From contig NZ_BMXQ01000001.1 in assembly GCF_014651835.1 (NCBI RefSeq), positions 3,446,120 to 3,510,119 on the forward strand: DNA of 64,000 nt, read 5' to 3'. Source of the stretch: Pigmentiphaga litoralis (lineage in GTDB: Bacteria > Pseudomonadota > Gammaproteobacteria > Burkholderiales > Burkholderiaceae_B). The notes below the pieces were generated by a model, which saw only the letters and a list, made by a program, of their open reading frames with translations, was not told where the DNA came from and did not search any database. Of the stretch, positions 25,400 to 34,167 are shown piece after piece. The position numbers and the translations under genes were made by a program. The number at the start of each line of letters is the position of its first letter. The first letter of the stretch is position 1.

Positions 25400-26386
25400 A
25401 TGTCCAACCTTCGTCCCGCCGCGCTGGCCCTTGCCGGCGTCGTGCTGGCGGGCGCCTCGGCGCTCGCCCCTGTGATCGCCCAGGCCCAGACCTTCCCCGA
25501 CAAACCCATCCACATCATCGTGCCCTTGCCGCCTGGCGGGTCGAACGACGTGCTCGCGCGCATCGTGGGGCAGGAAATGTCCAAAACCTTCGGGCAACCG
25601 GTGATCGTGGAAAACAAGCCGGGTGCGGCCGGCAATATTGCGACCGACTACATCGCCAAGTCGGCCCCCGATGGCTACACCATTGCGATTGCGCCGAACC
25701 AGACGGTGGCGGTCAATCCGGTGCTGTATCCGAAGCTGCCGTTCGATGCGTCGCGGGATCTGACCGGCGTGACGATGATGGGACGTGTGCCGCTGGTGCT
25801 GGTGGTGCCGCCGCAGGTCAAGGCCAATTCGGTGGCGGACGTGATTGCGATGGCGAAGGCGTCGCCCGACAAGTTGACGTTTGCAACGGCCGGGTCGGGC
25901 AGTCCGCAGCACATGTCGGCCGAGATTTTCAAGTCGATGACGGGCGTGCGGATGACGCAGGTGCCGTATCGCGGGTCGGTGCCGGCGCTGGTGGACGTGC
26001 TGGCGGGCACGGTGGACATGATGTTCTGCCCGATCAATTCCGCCCTGCCCTATATCCGCAGCGGCAAGCTGCGGGCACTGGGCATCACGGGCGAAAAGCG
26101 CCTGCCGCTGCTGCCGGACGTGCCGACAATCGCCGAGACGTTGCCGGGCTATGAAAGCGATATCTGGATCGGGATGATTGCGCCGGCCAAGACACCGGCG
26201 CCGGTGATTGCCAAGCTCAATGCCGAACTGCGCCGCGCGCTGGCCTTGCCGGAAGTGAAGGACAAGCTGGCCGAGCAAGGCATCTTTACGGAAACGAGCA
26301 CGCCGGAGGCCTTTACGGCCACGATGGCGGCCGACCAGAAGCGCTGGGCGGAAGTGATCAAGAACGCCAACATTCGGCCCGAGTGA
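25400..26386 (+). CDS. Bug/TctC-family orphan substrate-binding protein
   Basis: A 328-residue periplasmic Bug protein. A signal peptide ending AQA (about residue 29) is followed by FPDKPIHIIVPLPPGGSNDV and VENKPGAAGNIATDYIAKSAPDGYT, the two conserved ligand-binding loops of the family. Bug proteins bind carboxylates, amides or aromatic acids; here no TctA/TctB membrane genes are adjacent, as is usual for this family in Alcaligenaceae. It is convergent with a gamma-glutamyltransferase and separated by two strong hairpins. Ligand unknown; a link with glutathione or gamma-glutamyl compounds is only positional. Confidence 0.93.
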   Translation: MSNLRPAALALAGVVLAGASALAPVIAQAQTFPDKPIHIIVPLPPGGSNDVLARIVGQEMSKTFGQPVIVENKPGAAGNIATDYIAKSAPDGYTIAIAPNQTVAVNPVLYPKLPFDASRDLTGVTMMGRVPLVLVVPPQVKANSVADVIAMAKASPDKLTFATAGSGSPQHMSAEIFKSMTGVRMTQVPYRGSVPALVDVLAGTVDMMFCPINSALPYIRSGKLRALGITGEKRLPLLPDVPTIAETLPGYESDIWIGMIAPAKTPAPVIAKLNAELRRALALPEVKDKLAEQGIFTETSTPEAFTATMAADQKRWAEVIKNANIRPE

Positions 26387-26393
26387 ATGCAGA

Positions 26394-26433
26394 AGGGGCC
26401 GGTCGATTCAATCGCTTGAACCCGCCGGCCCCT
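26394..26433. terminator. Hairpin after Bug gene
   Basis: AGGGGCCGG and CCGGCCCCT form a perfect 9-bp GC-rich stem starting 7 bp after the Bug stop codon, with a 22-nt loop. No T-run follows. Confidence 0.6.
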
Positions 26434-26448
26434 GCCAGGAAACTTCGC

Positions 26449-26472
26449 ATCGGCGGCGGTTCAGCCGCCGAT
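26449..26472. terminator. Hairpin downstream of gamma-glutamyltransferase gene
   Basis: ATCGGCGGC-GGTTCA-GCCGCCGAT is a perfect 9-bp stem with a 6-nt loop, 7 bp beyond the leftward gamma-glutamyltransferase stop. With the neighbouring hairpin it separates the two convergent genes. Confidence 0.65.
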
Positions 26473-26479
26473 CAAAGGC

Positions 26480-28087
26480 TTACCAGCCCACGCATGCCCC
26501 ATCGCTGCGGGGGTCCGAACCGCCTTCGAACAGACCACCGGGGTGCATCACCACCGCACCCGCATGACCCATGGTTTCGTCGTACGGCAGCAGCACATCC
26601 ACTTCATGGCCCAGGGCACGCAGCGCGTCGACCGTGGCTTGCGGGAACCGCGCTTCAAGTTTGAGCGTGTCGCTGACCTGACCCCAGGTGCGGCCGAGCA
26701 GCCAGCGGGGCGCGTCGATGGCGGCCTGCGGATTCATGCCGAAATTGGCGATCCGGCTGAAGACCGCGCTTTGCGATTGCGGCTGGCCATCGCCGCCCAT
26801 GTTGCCGTAGACCATGATCCGGCCGTCGTCGAAGTGCGCCATGGCCGGGTTGAGGGTGTGGAAGGGCTTGCGGCCGCCCATAAGCGGGTTGCGCGCGGCC
26901 GGGTCCAGCGAGAAGCTGCAGCCGCGGTTCTGCCAGTTCACGCCGGACTGGTCGAGGACGATGCCGCTGCCGAACTCGTGATAGATGCTCTGGATGAAGC
27001 TGACGGCCACGCCGTCCTTGTCGATCACGCCCATCCATACGGTATCGGCCGGGCCCTTGCCCTGGCCCCACGGCAGCGCGCGATCGGCTGACAGGGTCCG
27101 GGCCATGGCGTCGAGCGCAGCGGGATCGAGCAGGCTTTGCGGATCGATCCGCATGTGGGCGGGGTCGGTGATTTCGCGGTCACGGATCTTGAAGGCCTGC
27201 TTGGTGGCTTCGACGCAGGCATGCACGTACGACGCGCCCAGCGGGTCCATGTCGGCCTTGAACAGGCGGTCGAGCTGGCCCAGGATCATGAGCGACACCA
27301 CGCCTTGCGTTGGCGGCGGCATGTTGTAGATCTTGCCCAGCGAATGCTGCAGCGCCAGCGGCGTCTTCCAGACGGCTTCGTGCCGGTTCAGGTCGGCCAG
27401 CGTCACGGGCGAGCCCACGGCGGCCAGGTCGCTCGCCATGCTTTGCGCGAGTTCGCCACGATAAAAATCATCAAGACCGTTGCGGGCCAGGTGGTCCAGC
27501 GTCGCGGCCAGGCGGGCTTGCACAAAGCGGGAGCCGGCCTGCGGCGCGGCGCCATCGGGCAGAAAGGTGCGTGCAAAGCCGGGCACGTCGATCAGCTCGT
27601 CGCGCTTGCCGGCGGTGCACAGAGCCTGGCTGCGGGTGACGGGAATGCCGTCGCGACCGTAGTCGATCGCGTCGCCGAGCAGGCGGGTCAGGGGCAGGCG
27701 GCCGCCCAGGGACTGCTGCGAATAGTGGTAGGCAGCGTCCCAGCCCGAAATGGTGCCGGCCACCGTGTTCGCGGCCAGGCGGCCCCGGAACGGGATGGCC
27801 GAGATGCCCTCGGCGCGGTAGCTATCGATGCTGGCCGCCGCGGCCGACGCGCCGCAGGCTTCCAGGCCGCGAGGCGCTTCGCCTGGACGCGAGATCAGCC
27901 AGAACCCGTCCCCACCGATACTGTTCATGTGCGGGTACACCACGGCAATGGTGGCGGCCGCGGCAATCATGGCTTCGACGGCGTTGCCGCCCTCGCGCAG
28001 AACGGCCATCGCGCTTTGCGAAGCCAGGGCGTTGGGCGCAACGGCCATGCCACGCGTGCCGCGGGCGGGGTTCGGGGTGAAATTCAC
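26480..28087 (-). CDS. Gamma-glutamyltransferase family protein
   Basis: A 535-residue Ntn-hydrolase of the gamma-glutamyltranspeptidase family. The N-terminal domain has GMAVAPNALASQSAMAVLREGGNAVEA; the autocatalytic Thr is Thr349 in GPADTVWMGVIDKDG, and the later GGDGQPQ and MGGRKPFHTLNP motifs are conserved. The precursor self-cleaves before the Thr. There is no signal peptide, so this member is probably cytosolic, unlike classical periplasmic GGT. The start is GTG at 28087, preceded by AAGGAAT at good spacing. The regulator upstream (LysR, same strand) may control it. The true substrate could be another gamma-glutamyl or acyl compound. Confidence 0.92.
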   Translation of the reverse strand: MNFTPNPARGTRGMAVAPNALASQSAMAVLREGGNAVEAMIAAAATIAVVYPHMNSIGGDGFWLISRPGEAPRGLEACGASAAAASIDSYRAEGISAIPFRGRLAANTVAGTISGWDAAYHYSQQSLGGRLPLTRLLGDAIDYGRDGIPVTRSQALCTAGKRDELIDVPGFARTFLPDGAAPQAGSRFVQARLAATLDHLARNGLDDFYRGELAQSMASDLAAVGSPVTLADLNRHEAVWKTPLALQHSLGKIYNMPPPTQGVVSLMILGQLDRLFKADMDPLGASYVHACVEATKQAFKIRDREITDPAHMRIDPQSLLDPAALDAMARTLSADRALPWGQGKGPADTVWMGVIDKDGVAVSFIQSIYHEFGSGIVLDQSGVNWQNRGCSFSLDPAARNPLMGGRKPFHTLNPAMAHFDDGRIMVYGNMGGDGQPQSQSAVFSRIANFGMNPQAAIDAPRWLLGRTWGQVSDTLKLEARFPQATVDALRALGHEVDVLLPYDETMGHAGAVVMHPGGLFEGGSDPRSDGACVGW

Positions 28088-28155
28088 GGGGATTCCTTTT
28101 GCCAATGCTGAACTGAGACGGCGCGACCACGTCGCGCGCAAACCTCAACTTTACG

Positions 28156-29097
28156 TCAGATCAATGGCGGCGATTCAGCCCGGCGCAGCAGTTCCCAGAA
28201 GGTCAGCACGGCGGGATTCTTCATCGACCGCTTCTTGGCGACAAAGGCGACCGGCGGTGACAGCTGCGGCAACTTGATCGGCAGCACCCGCACCTGCCCC
28301 GCCCATTCGTAGCTGACGCCGTGGTCGCGCGTGGCGACCGTCAGCAGCTTGGACCCGGTCAGCAGCGGCAGGGTGAACACGAACGACGAGGTCTCGATCA
28401 ACGCTTCCGGCGGCGGCAGGCCTTCGGAGACGAACGCCGTGATCAGCACATGCCGCAGGTGCGACCCCGCCTTGGGCAGCACCCACGATTCCTTCACCAG
28501 GTCTTCAAGGAGGACGGCGTCGCAGCGGGCAAAGGGGTGATCGGGCGAGGCGACAACGCAGATTTCTTCGTCATACAGCGGGCTGTAGAAGAACGCCGGG
28601 CTCTGGAAGGATTCGATCCAGTCTTCGGGCATCCGGCCCAGGATGCAGTCGAGTTCGTCCTGCTGCAGGCACGCCGCCAGTTCGGACGACGTGGCGTCGC
28701 ACAGTTCCAGACGGCAGGGAATTTCCGCCAGCAGCTGGGGCACGACCTTTTGCAGAACGCCGAAAAAGGTGTGCTGGACGGCGCCGATACGCAGCACAGG
28801 CGTCGCCTCGGGCTGCACCAGTTCCTGCGTCAGCATGGCCAGTTCGCTCGACACCCCGCGCAGCCGGCCAATGGCGATTTCGCCGGCCCTGGTCAGCGTC
28901 ATGCCCTGGGCGGTACGGTCGAACAAAGGGATGTCGAAGGCGGCCTCGACCTCGCGCAGCATGGCGCTGGCTGTCGATTCCGTCATGTTCATGGCTTTCG
29001 CGGCCTGGTGCAGCGCCCCGGAATCGACCAGTGACTCCACCAGTTGAAGGTGACGAATACGCAGGTTGGATAACCCGGACTCCCCGACGTGCCTCAT
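28156..29097 (-). CDS. LysR-family transcriptional regulator
   Basis: A 313-residue LysR regulator starting at ATG 29097. The HTH contains LVDSGALHQAAKAMNMTES and TASAMLREVEAAFDIPLFDR; the effector domain begins at PVLRIGAVQHTFFG. It lies 68 bp upstream of the gamma-glutamyltransferase gene on the same strand and may regulate or be cotranscribed with it. On the other side is an acyl-CoA thioesterase gene, also leftward, with its stop 108 bp away. The effector is unknown. Confidence 0.92.
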   Translation of the reverse strand: MRHVGESGLSNLRIRHLQLVESLVDSGALHQAAKAMNMTESTASAMLREVEAAFDIPLFDRTAQGMTLTRAGEIAIGRLRGVSSELAMLTQELVQPEATPVLRIGAVQHTFFGVLQKVVPQLLAEIPCRLELCDATSSELAACLQQDELDCILGRMPEDWIESFQSPAFFYSPLYDEEICVVASPDHPFARCDAVLLEDLVKESWVLPKAGSHLRHVLITAFVSEGLPPPEALIETSSFVFTLPLLTGSKLLTVATRDHGVSYEWAGQVRVLPIKLPQLSPPVAFVAKKRSMKNPAVLTFWELLRRAESPPLI

Positions 29098-29204
29098 CCC
29101 CGCGCCTTTTTTCTTAAGGTCCAATGTGTCGGCGACGATAGCAAACACTTCGGCGGAGCGCCACGACAGCCGGGGGTCTTGCTGTCAATACAACGTTGGC
29201 GGTA

Positions 29205-29705
29205 TCAGCCGTCCTGGGCGCCCGTCGTGCGGACCTTGATCACCTTCTGGCGGCGCTCCATTTCCTGGCGCAGTTCGCGGCGCAGCCCGGCCGCTTCAAA
29301 CCGTTGTTTTTCTTCCTCGGTCTGCGGCTCCCGCGGTGGCACGACCGCCGGCACCCCGTCATCGTCCACCGCCACCATCGTGAAATAGCAGCTGTTGGTG
29401 TGCCGGACCGTCTTTTCGCGGATGTTTTCCGTCACGACCTTGATGCCGATCTCCATGGACGTGCGGCCGGTGTAGTTGACGGATGCATAAAAGGTGACCA
29501 GTTCGCCGACGTGGATCGCCTGCCGGAACACCACCTGGTCGACCGACAGGGTCACGACATAACGCCCCGCGTAGCGGCTGGCACAGGCATAGGCCACCTG
29601 GTCCAGGTACTTCAGAATCGTGCCGCCATGGACGTTGCCCGAGAAGTTCGCCATGTCGGGCGTCATCAGGATGGACATCGAAAGCTGGTGCTGGAGATCG
29701 TTCAT
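29205..29705 (-). CDS. YciA-like acyl-CoA thioesterase (hotdog fold)
   Basis: A 166-residue hotdog-fold thioesterase. Typical features are SMSILMTPDMANFSGNVHGG, where NxxGxxHGG carries the substrate-contacting helix start, LDQVAYACASRYAG, and RTSMEIGIKV. The C-terminal ~40 residues are charged and helical (REPQTEEEKQRFEAAGLRRE). It hydrolyses acyl-CoA thioesters, maintaining free CoA. The start ATG at 29705 matches the family N-terminus. It is divergent from the alpha-hydroxyacid oxidase gene (131-bp gap). No further context. Confidence 0.92.
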   Translation of the reverse strand: MNDLQHQLSMSILMTPDMANFSGNVHGGTILKYLDQVAYACASRYAGRYVVTLSVDQVVFRQAIHVGELVTFYASVNYTGRTSMEIGIKVVTENIREKTVRHTNSCYFTMVAVDDDGVPAVVPPREPQTEEEKQRFEAAGLRRELRQEMERRQKVIKVRTTGAQDG

Positions 29706-29836
29706 TGCGAGCCACGCAAAAGAGAGGGACGTGGCGCGATTGTAATGACGCGATTCGCGTGCGGATGCCGGACTGTTGCAAAATAGCGGATGGAGGCGCC
29801 CGGCCTCCTCGCAACACGCATCAATCTGGAATCGCC

Positions 29837-30991
29837 ATGCCCGCCATTACCTGTATCGAAGACCTGCGCCTGCTGGCCAAGAAGCGCGTCCCCCGCGCGT
29901 TTTACGACTATGCCGACAGCGGCTCGTACACCGAGGGCACCTATCGCGCCAACACCGCCGATTTGAGCGCGCTCAAGCTTCGCCAGCGGGTGGCCATCAA
30001 CGTCGACGAACGTTCGGTCGCCACCACCCTTCTCGGCCAGCCCGTGACCATGCCGGTCGCCATCGCGCCGACCGGCCTGACCGGCATGCAGTGGGCCGAC
30101 GGCGAAATCCTGGGGGCCCGGGCCGCGGAAGCCTTCGGCATTCCGTTCACGCTGTCGACCATGAGCATCTGCTCGATCGAAGACGTGGCCGCCGCAACGA
30201 CCAAGCCCTTCTGGTTCCAGCTGTACGTGATGCGCGACCGCGAATTCGTGGCGTCGCTGATCCAGCGCGCCAAGGCTGCCAAGTGTTCCGCGCTGGTGCT
30301 GACGCTGGACTTGCAGATCCTGGGCCAGCGCCACAAGGACATCAAGAACGGCATGACCGTGCCGCTCAAGATCACTATGGCCAACATCCTGGACGTCATG
30401 AGCAAGCCGGGCTGGGCGCTGCGCATGGCCGGCGCCAAACGCAAGACCTTCGGCAATCTGGACGGCTTCGTGAAAGACACGACCGGCATCAACAGCCTGG
30501 GCCAGTGGACCGCCAGCCAGTTCGACCCGACCCTGTCGTGGGACGACGTGGCCTGGATCAAGTCGCAGTGGGGCGGCAAGCTGATCCTGAAGGGCATCCT
30601 GGATGTGGAAGATGCGCGGATCGCAGCGTCGTGCGGCGCGGATGCCATCGTCGTCAGCAACCACGGCGGCCGCCAGCTGGACGGCGCGCTTTCCAGCATT
30701 TCCGCCCTGCCTGCCATTGTCGATGCGGTTGGCAACGATATCGAAGTCATGTTCGACGGCGGCGTGCGCAGTGGCCAGGACGTGCTCAAAGCCTGCGCCG
30801 TGGGCGCGCGCGGCGTCATGATCGGCCGCGCCTTCCTGTATGCGCTGGGCGCGATGGGCCAGGAAGGCGTCACCACCATGCTGAATGTGATGCGCAGGGA
30901 ACTGGACGTGAGCATGGCGCTGACCGGAACCAAGAACATTCAGGACGTGGGCCGGCATTTGCTGGTGGATACGCGGCAACTGGGGGCGTGA
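29837..30991 (+). CDS. FMN-dependent alpha-hydroxyacid oxidase/dehydrogenase (LldD-like)
   Basis: A 384-residue FMN enzyme of the lactate/glycolate/mandelate family. Conserved pieces: YDYADSGSYTEGTYRANT near the N-terminus, the FMN site PVAIAPTGLTGMQWADGE, FQLYVMRDR, and the catalytic His276 in VSNHGGRQLDG followed by the phosphate-binding FDGGVRSGQDVLKA and GARGVMIGRAFLYALGAMG. It oxidises a 2-hydroxyacid to the 2-oxoacid, passing electrons to O2 or quinone. A TGGA lies 8 bp before the ATG. A hairpin follows immediately. A second, more divergent member of this family is at 54069-55325. Confidence 0.93.
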   Translation: MPAITCIEDLRLLAKKRVPRAFYDYADSGSYTEGTYRANTADLSALKLRQRVAINVDERSVATTLLGQPVTMPVAIAPTGLTGMQWADGEILGARAAEAFGIPFTLSTMSICSIEDVAAATTKPFWFQLYVMRDREFVASLIQRAKAAKCSALVLTLDLQILGQRHKDIKNGMTVPLKITMANILDVMSKPGWALRMAGAKRKTFGNLDGFVKDTTGINSLGQWTASQFDPTLSWDDVAWIKSQWGGKLILKGILDVEDARIAASCGADAIVVSNHGGRQLDGALSSISALPAIVDAVGNDIEVMFDGGVRSGQDVLKACAVGARGVMIGRAFLYALGAMGQEGVTTMLNVMRRELDVSMALTGTKNIQDVGRHLLVDTRQLGA

Positions 30992-30995
30992 AGCT

Positions 30996-31015
30996 ATTGC
31001 GTTCCGGCACGCAAT
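30996..31015. terminator. Bidirectional hairpin at end of oxidase and LysR genes
   Basis: ATTGCGT-TCCGGC-ACGCAAT, a perfect 7-bp stem with a 6-nt loop, starts 5 bp after the oxidase stop and ends at the stop codon of the convergent LysR gene. Confidence 0.55.
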
Positions 31016-31923
31016 TACTTGGCCTTGCTGCCCAGCAACAGGTCGCGAAAGGCGGCGGCGACGGGCGGCAGCACCCGTCCTGGCGGCCTTAGCACCACCA
31101 GAGTACGTGCGATCGACGGACGCCCGATGGGCTTCATCGCCAGACCCAGCCAGTCGACCAGGGGCTTGACCGCCAGCGTCAGCACCGACACCCCCAGCCC
31201 TTCGCGCGCCAGTCCCACCATCGTCCAGGGCAGGGACACCTCGTACCGGTACTCGAGTTGCAGACCCTCGCGGGCAAGCCGTTGGTCCAGGTGGCGTCTT
31301 ACGGGGTTGCCCGGCAAGGGCCCGATGATCGGCTCCTTGCACACATGGCTCCATTCCACTGACTTGCGCGCAGCCAGGGGGTGATCCTTGCGCATCGCAA
31401 CGATGTACTGATCGGAGTAGAACGGGGTGGCGATCAGCTCGGTGCGTTCGTCGGTCTGGGTCGCGATTCCCAGGTCGGCGGCGCCAGTGCGGACCTGCTC
31501 GCGCACGTGCTCTTCGGCAATGTCATGCACCGCGACGCGCACGCCCGGATGCTGCTGCGTGAACTCGCGCACGAGCGGCGGCAACATTAGCGTGCACTGT
31601 GCGCTGGGCGCAGCAATCGTGACGCGGCCACGCTGCAGGGTGGCCGCGCTGCGCGCGCCATCGACCAGGGTATCCAGATCATGCAACAGCCGCCGCGCCG
31701 CGGGCAGCATCTCGCTCCCTGTATCGGTCAGCCGGCAGCCCCGCGTGTGGCGGTCGAACACGCGCGTGCCGAGGGCGGCTTCCAGCCTGCCGATGGCGGC
31801 GCTGAGGGACGACTGCGACAGGCCCAGCCGTTCGGCCGCCTTGGTGAAGTGACCCGCGTCGGCCACGGCGACAAAGGCACGAAGCTCCGACAGCGTTGGC
31901 GAGCTAGGTAATGGATGCGTCAT
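31015..31923 (-). CDS. LysR-family transcriptional regulator
   Basis: A 302-residue LysR regulator, CynR/TsaR-like. HTH: FVAVADAGHFTKAAERLGLSQSS and LSAAIGRLEAALGTRVFDRHTRG; effector domain from RGRVTIAAPSAQ. It is divergent from an orphan NMT1-type binding protein and a Rieske oxygenase, the normal layout for a LysR controlling an adjacent catabolic unit. A sequence ATC-N9-GAT, the LysR box format, sits 24 bp upstream of its ATG in the shared 135-bp region. Confidence 0.93.
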   Translation of the reverse strand: MTHPLPSSPTLSELRAFVAVADAGHFTKAAERLGLSQSSLSAAIGRLEAALGTRVFDRHTRGCRLTDTGSEMLPAARRLLHDLDTLVDGARSAATLQRGRVTIAAPSAQCTLMLPPLVREFTQQHPGVRVAVHDIAEEHVREQVRTGAADLGIATQTDERTELIATPFYSDQYIVAMRKDHPLAARKSVEWSHVCKEPIIGPLPGNPVRRHLDQRLAREGLQLEYRYEVSLPWTMVGLAREGLGVSVLTLAVKPLVDWLGLAMKPIGRPSIARTLVVLRPPGRVLPPVAAAFRDLLLGSKAK

Positions 31924-31946
31924 TGCAGTTCCAGGACATGGGCACC

Positions 31947-31961
31947 ATCGATAAAAGCGAT
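31947..31961. promoter_or_regulatory. LysR-type box in divergent promoter region
   Basis: ATC-N9-GAT (centre GATAAAAGC) is followed at once by TGATTAATCG, whose GATTAATC core is itself palindromic. Both lie in the 135 bp between the LysR gene and the binding-protein gene, and match the usual T-N11-A recognition format. Confidence 0.55.
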
Positions 31962-32058
31962 TGATTAATCGGATTGTGCGCCTTCACCGATTGTCATCGC
32001 ACCGGTAGCCTTGGTCAAACCCTTCCCTGACGCCCGCCGTCATCCACAGGAACGACGC

Positions 32059-33117
32059 ATGATCTCTGCTCTGTTTTCCGCCCCCTGGCGCCGCCGCATG
32101 GCCGTGCGTGTCACCGCCGCCCTGGTCTGCGCGGCAAGTGTCGGGGCCTTGCCCCCCGCCGCACACGCGCAAACGACACGCGTGCGGTTCACGCTGGACT
32201 GGCGTGTCGATGGTCCCGGCGCGATTGCCCTGCTGACTGAAGGCAAGGGATACTTCAAGCAAGAGAAACTGGACGTGTCGATCGATGCGGGCGCCGGGTC
32301 AGGCGCGGCCGTGCAGCGTATCGTCTCGGGCACGCATGACATCGGGTTTGCCGACATCAGTTCAGTGGTCGAGTATCTGGCATCGAATCCCTCCGGCGAC
32401 AAGCTGCAGGCCGTGTATGTCCTGCTCGAGCGGGCGCCGTCGACGATCTTCGTCATGAAGAAGTCCGGCATCGACACCCCGGCCGGCCTGGCCGGGCGCA
32501 AGCTGGCAGCACCGGTGTTCGATGCGGGCCGCAAAGCGTGGCCGCTGTTCGCAAAGGCCAATCGCATCGATCCCGCCAGCGTGACTTGGCTGAACGTGGA
32601 TCCCGCCCTTCGCGAAACGCTCATGGCACGCGGCGAAGTCGATGGCATTACCGGGTTCTTTTATACAAGCTTGCTCAATCTTGAAGCGCGCGGCGTCAAG
32701 GCCTCCGACATCACCTATTTCAAGTACGCCGATTACGGGGTGAATCTATATGGCAACGTGGTGGTCGCATCGCAACGCATGATCAAGGAGAACCCGCAAG
32801 CCGTCGCCGCTTTCGTGCGCGCGCTCAATCGCGGGATCAAGGACACGGTCAGGGATCCCAAGGAAGGCATCCGCTACGTCAAGCAACGCGAAGGCATCAT
32901 CGATCCTGCCGTGGAAGAGCGCCGGCTGCGTTTCTTCCTCGACAATTTCCTGGCCACCCCGCAGGTGCGTCTGACCGGGCTGGGCGGGGTGGACAAGGCC
33001 CGGCTGCGGACCAACATCGTGCAGATCGTCGACGCCTACGGCTTGAAACGCTACGTGAGCCCAGAAGAGGTGTTCAACGACGCCTTCCTGCCAGTCGACG
33101 CGGAGCGCAAGCTGTGA
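32059..33117 (+). CDS. Orphan NMT1/SsuA-type substrate-binding protein, second paralogue
   Basis: A 352-residue periplasmic binding protein; signal peptide about 1-38 ending AHAQ. The NMT1-like domain begins RVRFTLDWRVDGPGAIALL. It aligns over its full length with the protein at 18981-20045 (shared KGYF, LDVSI, ISSV or MSSV, ALRETLMARGEVD or AMRETMLVRGQVD). AGGAA lies just before the ATG at 32059. No ABC permease or ATPase is nearby. Its stop codon overlaps the GTG start of the Rieske oxygenase (GTGA), so both are translated together. Candidate ligands are aromatic or sulfonated acids, by analogy only. Confidence 0.92.
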   Translation: MISALFSAPWRRRMAVRVTAALVCAASVGALPPAAHAQTTRVRFTLDWRVDGPGAIALLTEGKGYFKQEKLDVSIDAGAGSGAAVQRIVSGTHDIGFADISSVVEYLASNPSGDKLQAVYVLLERAPSTIFVMKKSGIDTPAGLAGRKLAAPVFDAGRKAWPLFAKANRIDPASVTWLNVDPALRETLMARGEVDGITGFFYTSLLNLEARGVKASDITYFKYADYGVNLYGNVVVASQRMIKENPQAVAAFVRALNRGIKDTVRDPKEGIRYVKQREGIIDPAVEERRLRFFLDNFLATPQVRLTGLGGVDKARLRTNIVQIVDAYGLKRYVSPEEVFNDAFLPVDAERKL

Positions 33118-34136
33118 CAGCTTCGAACGCTTTCATCCGGGATGCCTGGTACGCCGTGGCGGCGTCGGCCGAAGTAGGTAATGCCCTGCTGGCGCGCGAG
33201 ATCCTTGGCCTGCGAGTGGTGATCTATCGAACCGCGGCAGGGCAACCCGTTGTGCTGCGCGATCGCTGCGCGCACCGCTTTGCGCCGCTCTCGATGGGCG
33301 AGCGGGTCGGCGACACGGTCGAGTGTCCCTATCACGGCATGCGCTACGCCCCCGATGGCGTGTGTGTACGGGTACCGGGTCAATCGCGGATCCCGCCCGT
33401 TGCGCGCGTCACGAGCTACACGACGCTTGAACGGTATGGCCTGGTGTTTGCGTGGATGGACGAATCGGTGCCGGCCGATCCATCGCGGTTGGTGTCGATT
33501 TCACAGTACGACGCGCCGGGCTGGACGGTGTCACGCGGCTACCTGCGGTTTGCCGCCCGCTGGACCAACATCCTGGACAACCTGGTGGACCCGGCGCATA
33601 CCGGCTTCGTGCATCGGCGCACGATCGGGGGCAAGGGGTCTGATGACGCGCCGATCACGGCAACGGAAGAAAACGGAGACGTGGTGTGCCGGCGATGGGT
33701 GAATGGCGAGCCGCCTGTGCCGATGATGCAGCGGTTCCTGGGACACGACCGGCCGATGGACCGGTGGCAGGTCTACCGGTTGGCTTTGCCTTGCGTGTCG
33801 TCAGTGGACTTTGGCGCCGTGGAAGCCGGGCAGCCGCATGACGATGCGGCGATGGATGCGGCGCCCTATCGCACCATTTCGTATGCGTTCCTGACGCCCG
33901 AGACGGCGCATTCCACGCACTACTTTTCGTTCCAGCTGCGCAATATCGCAGTGGACGATGCCGAGGTCACGCGCGAGTTCGAGGCCTTGTACCAGGCGAC
34001 CTTCGATGAAGACCGGGTCCTGCTCGAAGCCATTGAACGAGAGGAGATTGCCGACCCCGACGCGGCGCCAATCATGCTGGCGAGCGACGCCGGGGTGGCG
34101 CGGCTGCGGCGCCTGCTGGGCCAGCGCGGCGCGTGA
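33114..34136 (+). CDS. Rieske non-heme iron oxygenase, alpha subunit (VanA/TsaM-like)
   Basis: A 340-residue ring-hydroxylating or O-demethylating oxygenase. The Rieske [2Fe-2S] site is Cys52-x-His54 and Cys71-x2-His74 (RCAHRFAPLSMG, CPYHGMRY). The mononuclear iron site is Asp159-x2-His162-x4-His167 in NLVDPAHTGFVH. Size and motifs match vanillate demethylase, toluenesulfonate methyl-monooxygenase and phenoxybenzoate dioxygenase relatives. The GTG start at 33114 overlaps the binding-protein stop. The usual reductase partner (VanB-like) is absent from the locus and must be supplied from elsewhere. It is convergent with a Bug gene 31 bp away. Confidence 0.93.
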   Translation: MTASNAFIRDAWYAVAASAEVGNALLAREILGLRVVIYRTAAGQPVVLRDRCAHRFAPLSMGERVGDTVECPYHGMRYAPDGVCVRVPGQSRIPPVARVTSYTTLERYGLVFAWMDESVPADPSRLVSISQYDAPGWTVSRGYLRFAARWTNILDNLVDPAHTGFVHRRTIGGKGSDDAPITATEENGDVVCRRWVNGEPPVPMMQRFLGHDRPMDRWQVYRLALPCVSSVDFGAVEAGQPHDDAAMDAAPYRTISYAFLTPETAHSTHYFSFQLRNIAVDDAEVTREFEALYQATFDEDRVLLEAIEREEIADPDAAPIMLASDAGVARLRRLLGQRGA

Positions 34137-34167
34137 TTGATCCGGCTGGCCTGCGGGTCCCTCGACG

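Noticed and set aside
29702-31354. A 550-codon minus-strand open frame opposite the alpha-hydroxyacid oxidase
   Set aside because: Composition is that of an antisense shadow, and the plus strand encodes a complete FMN enzyme with all motifs.
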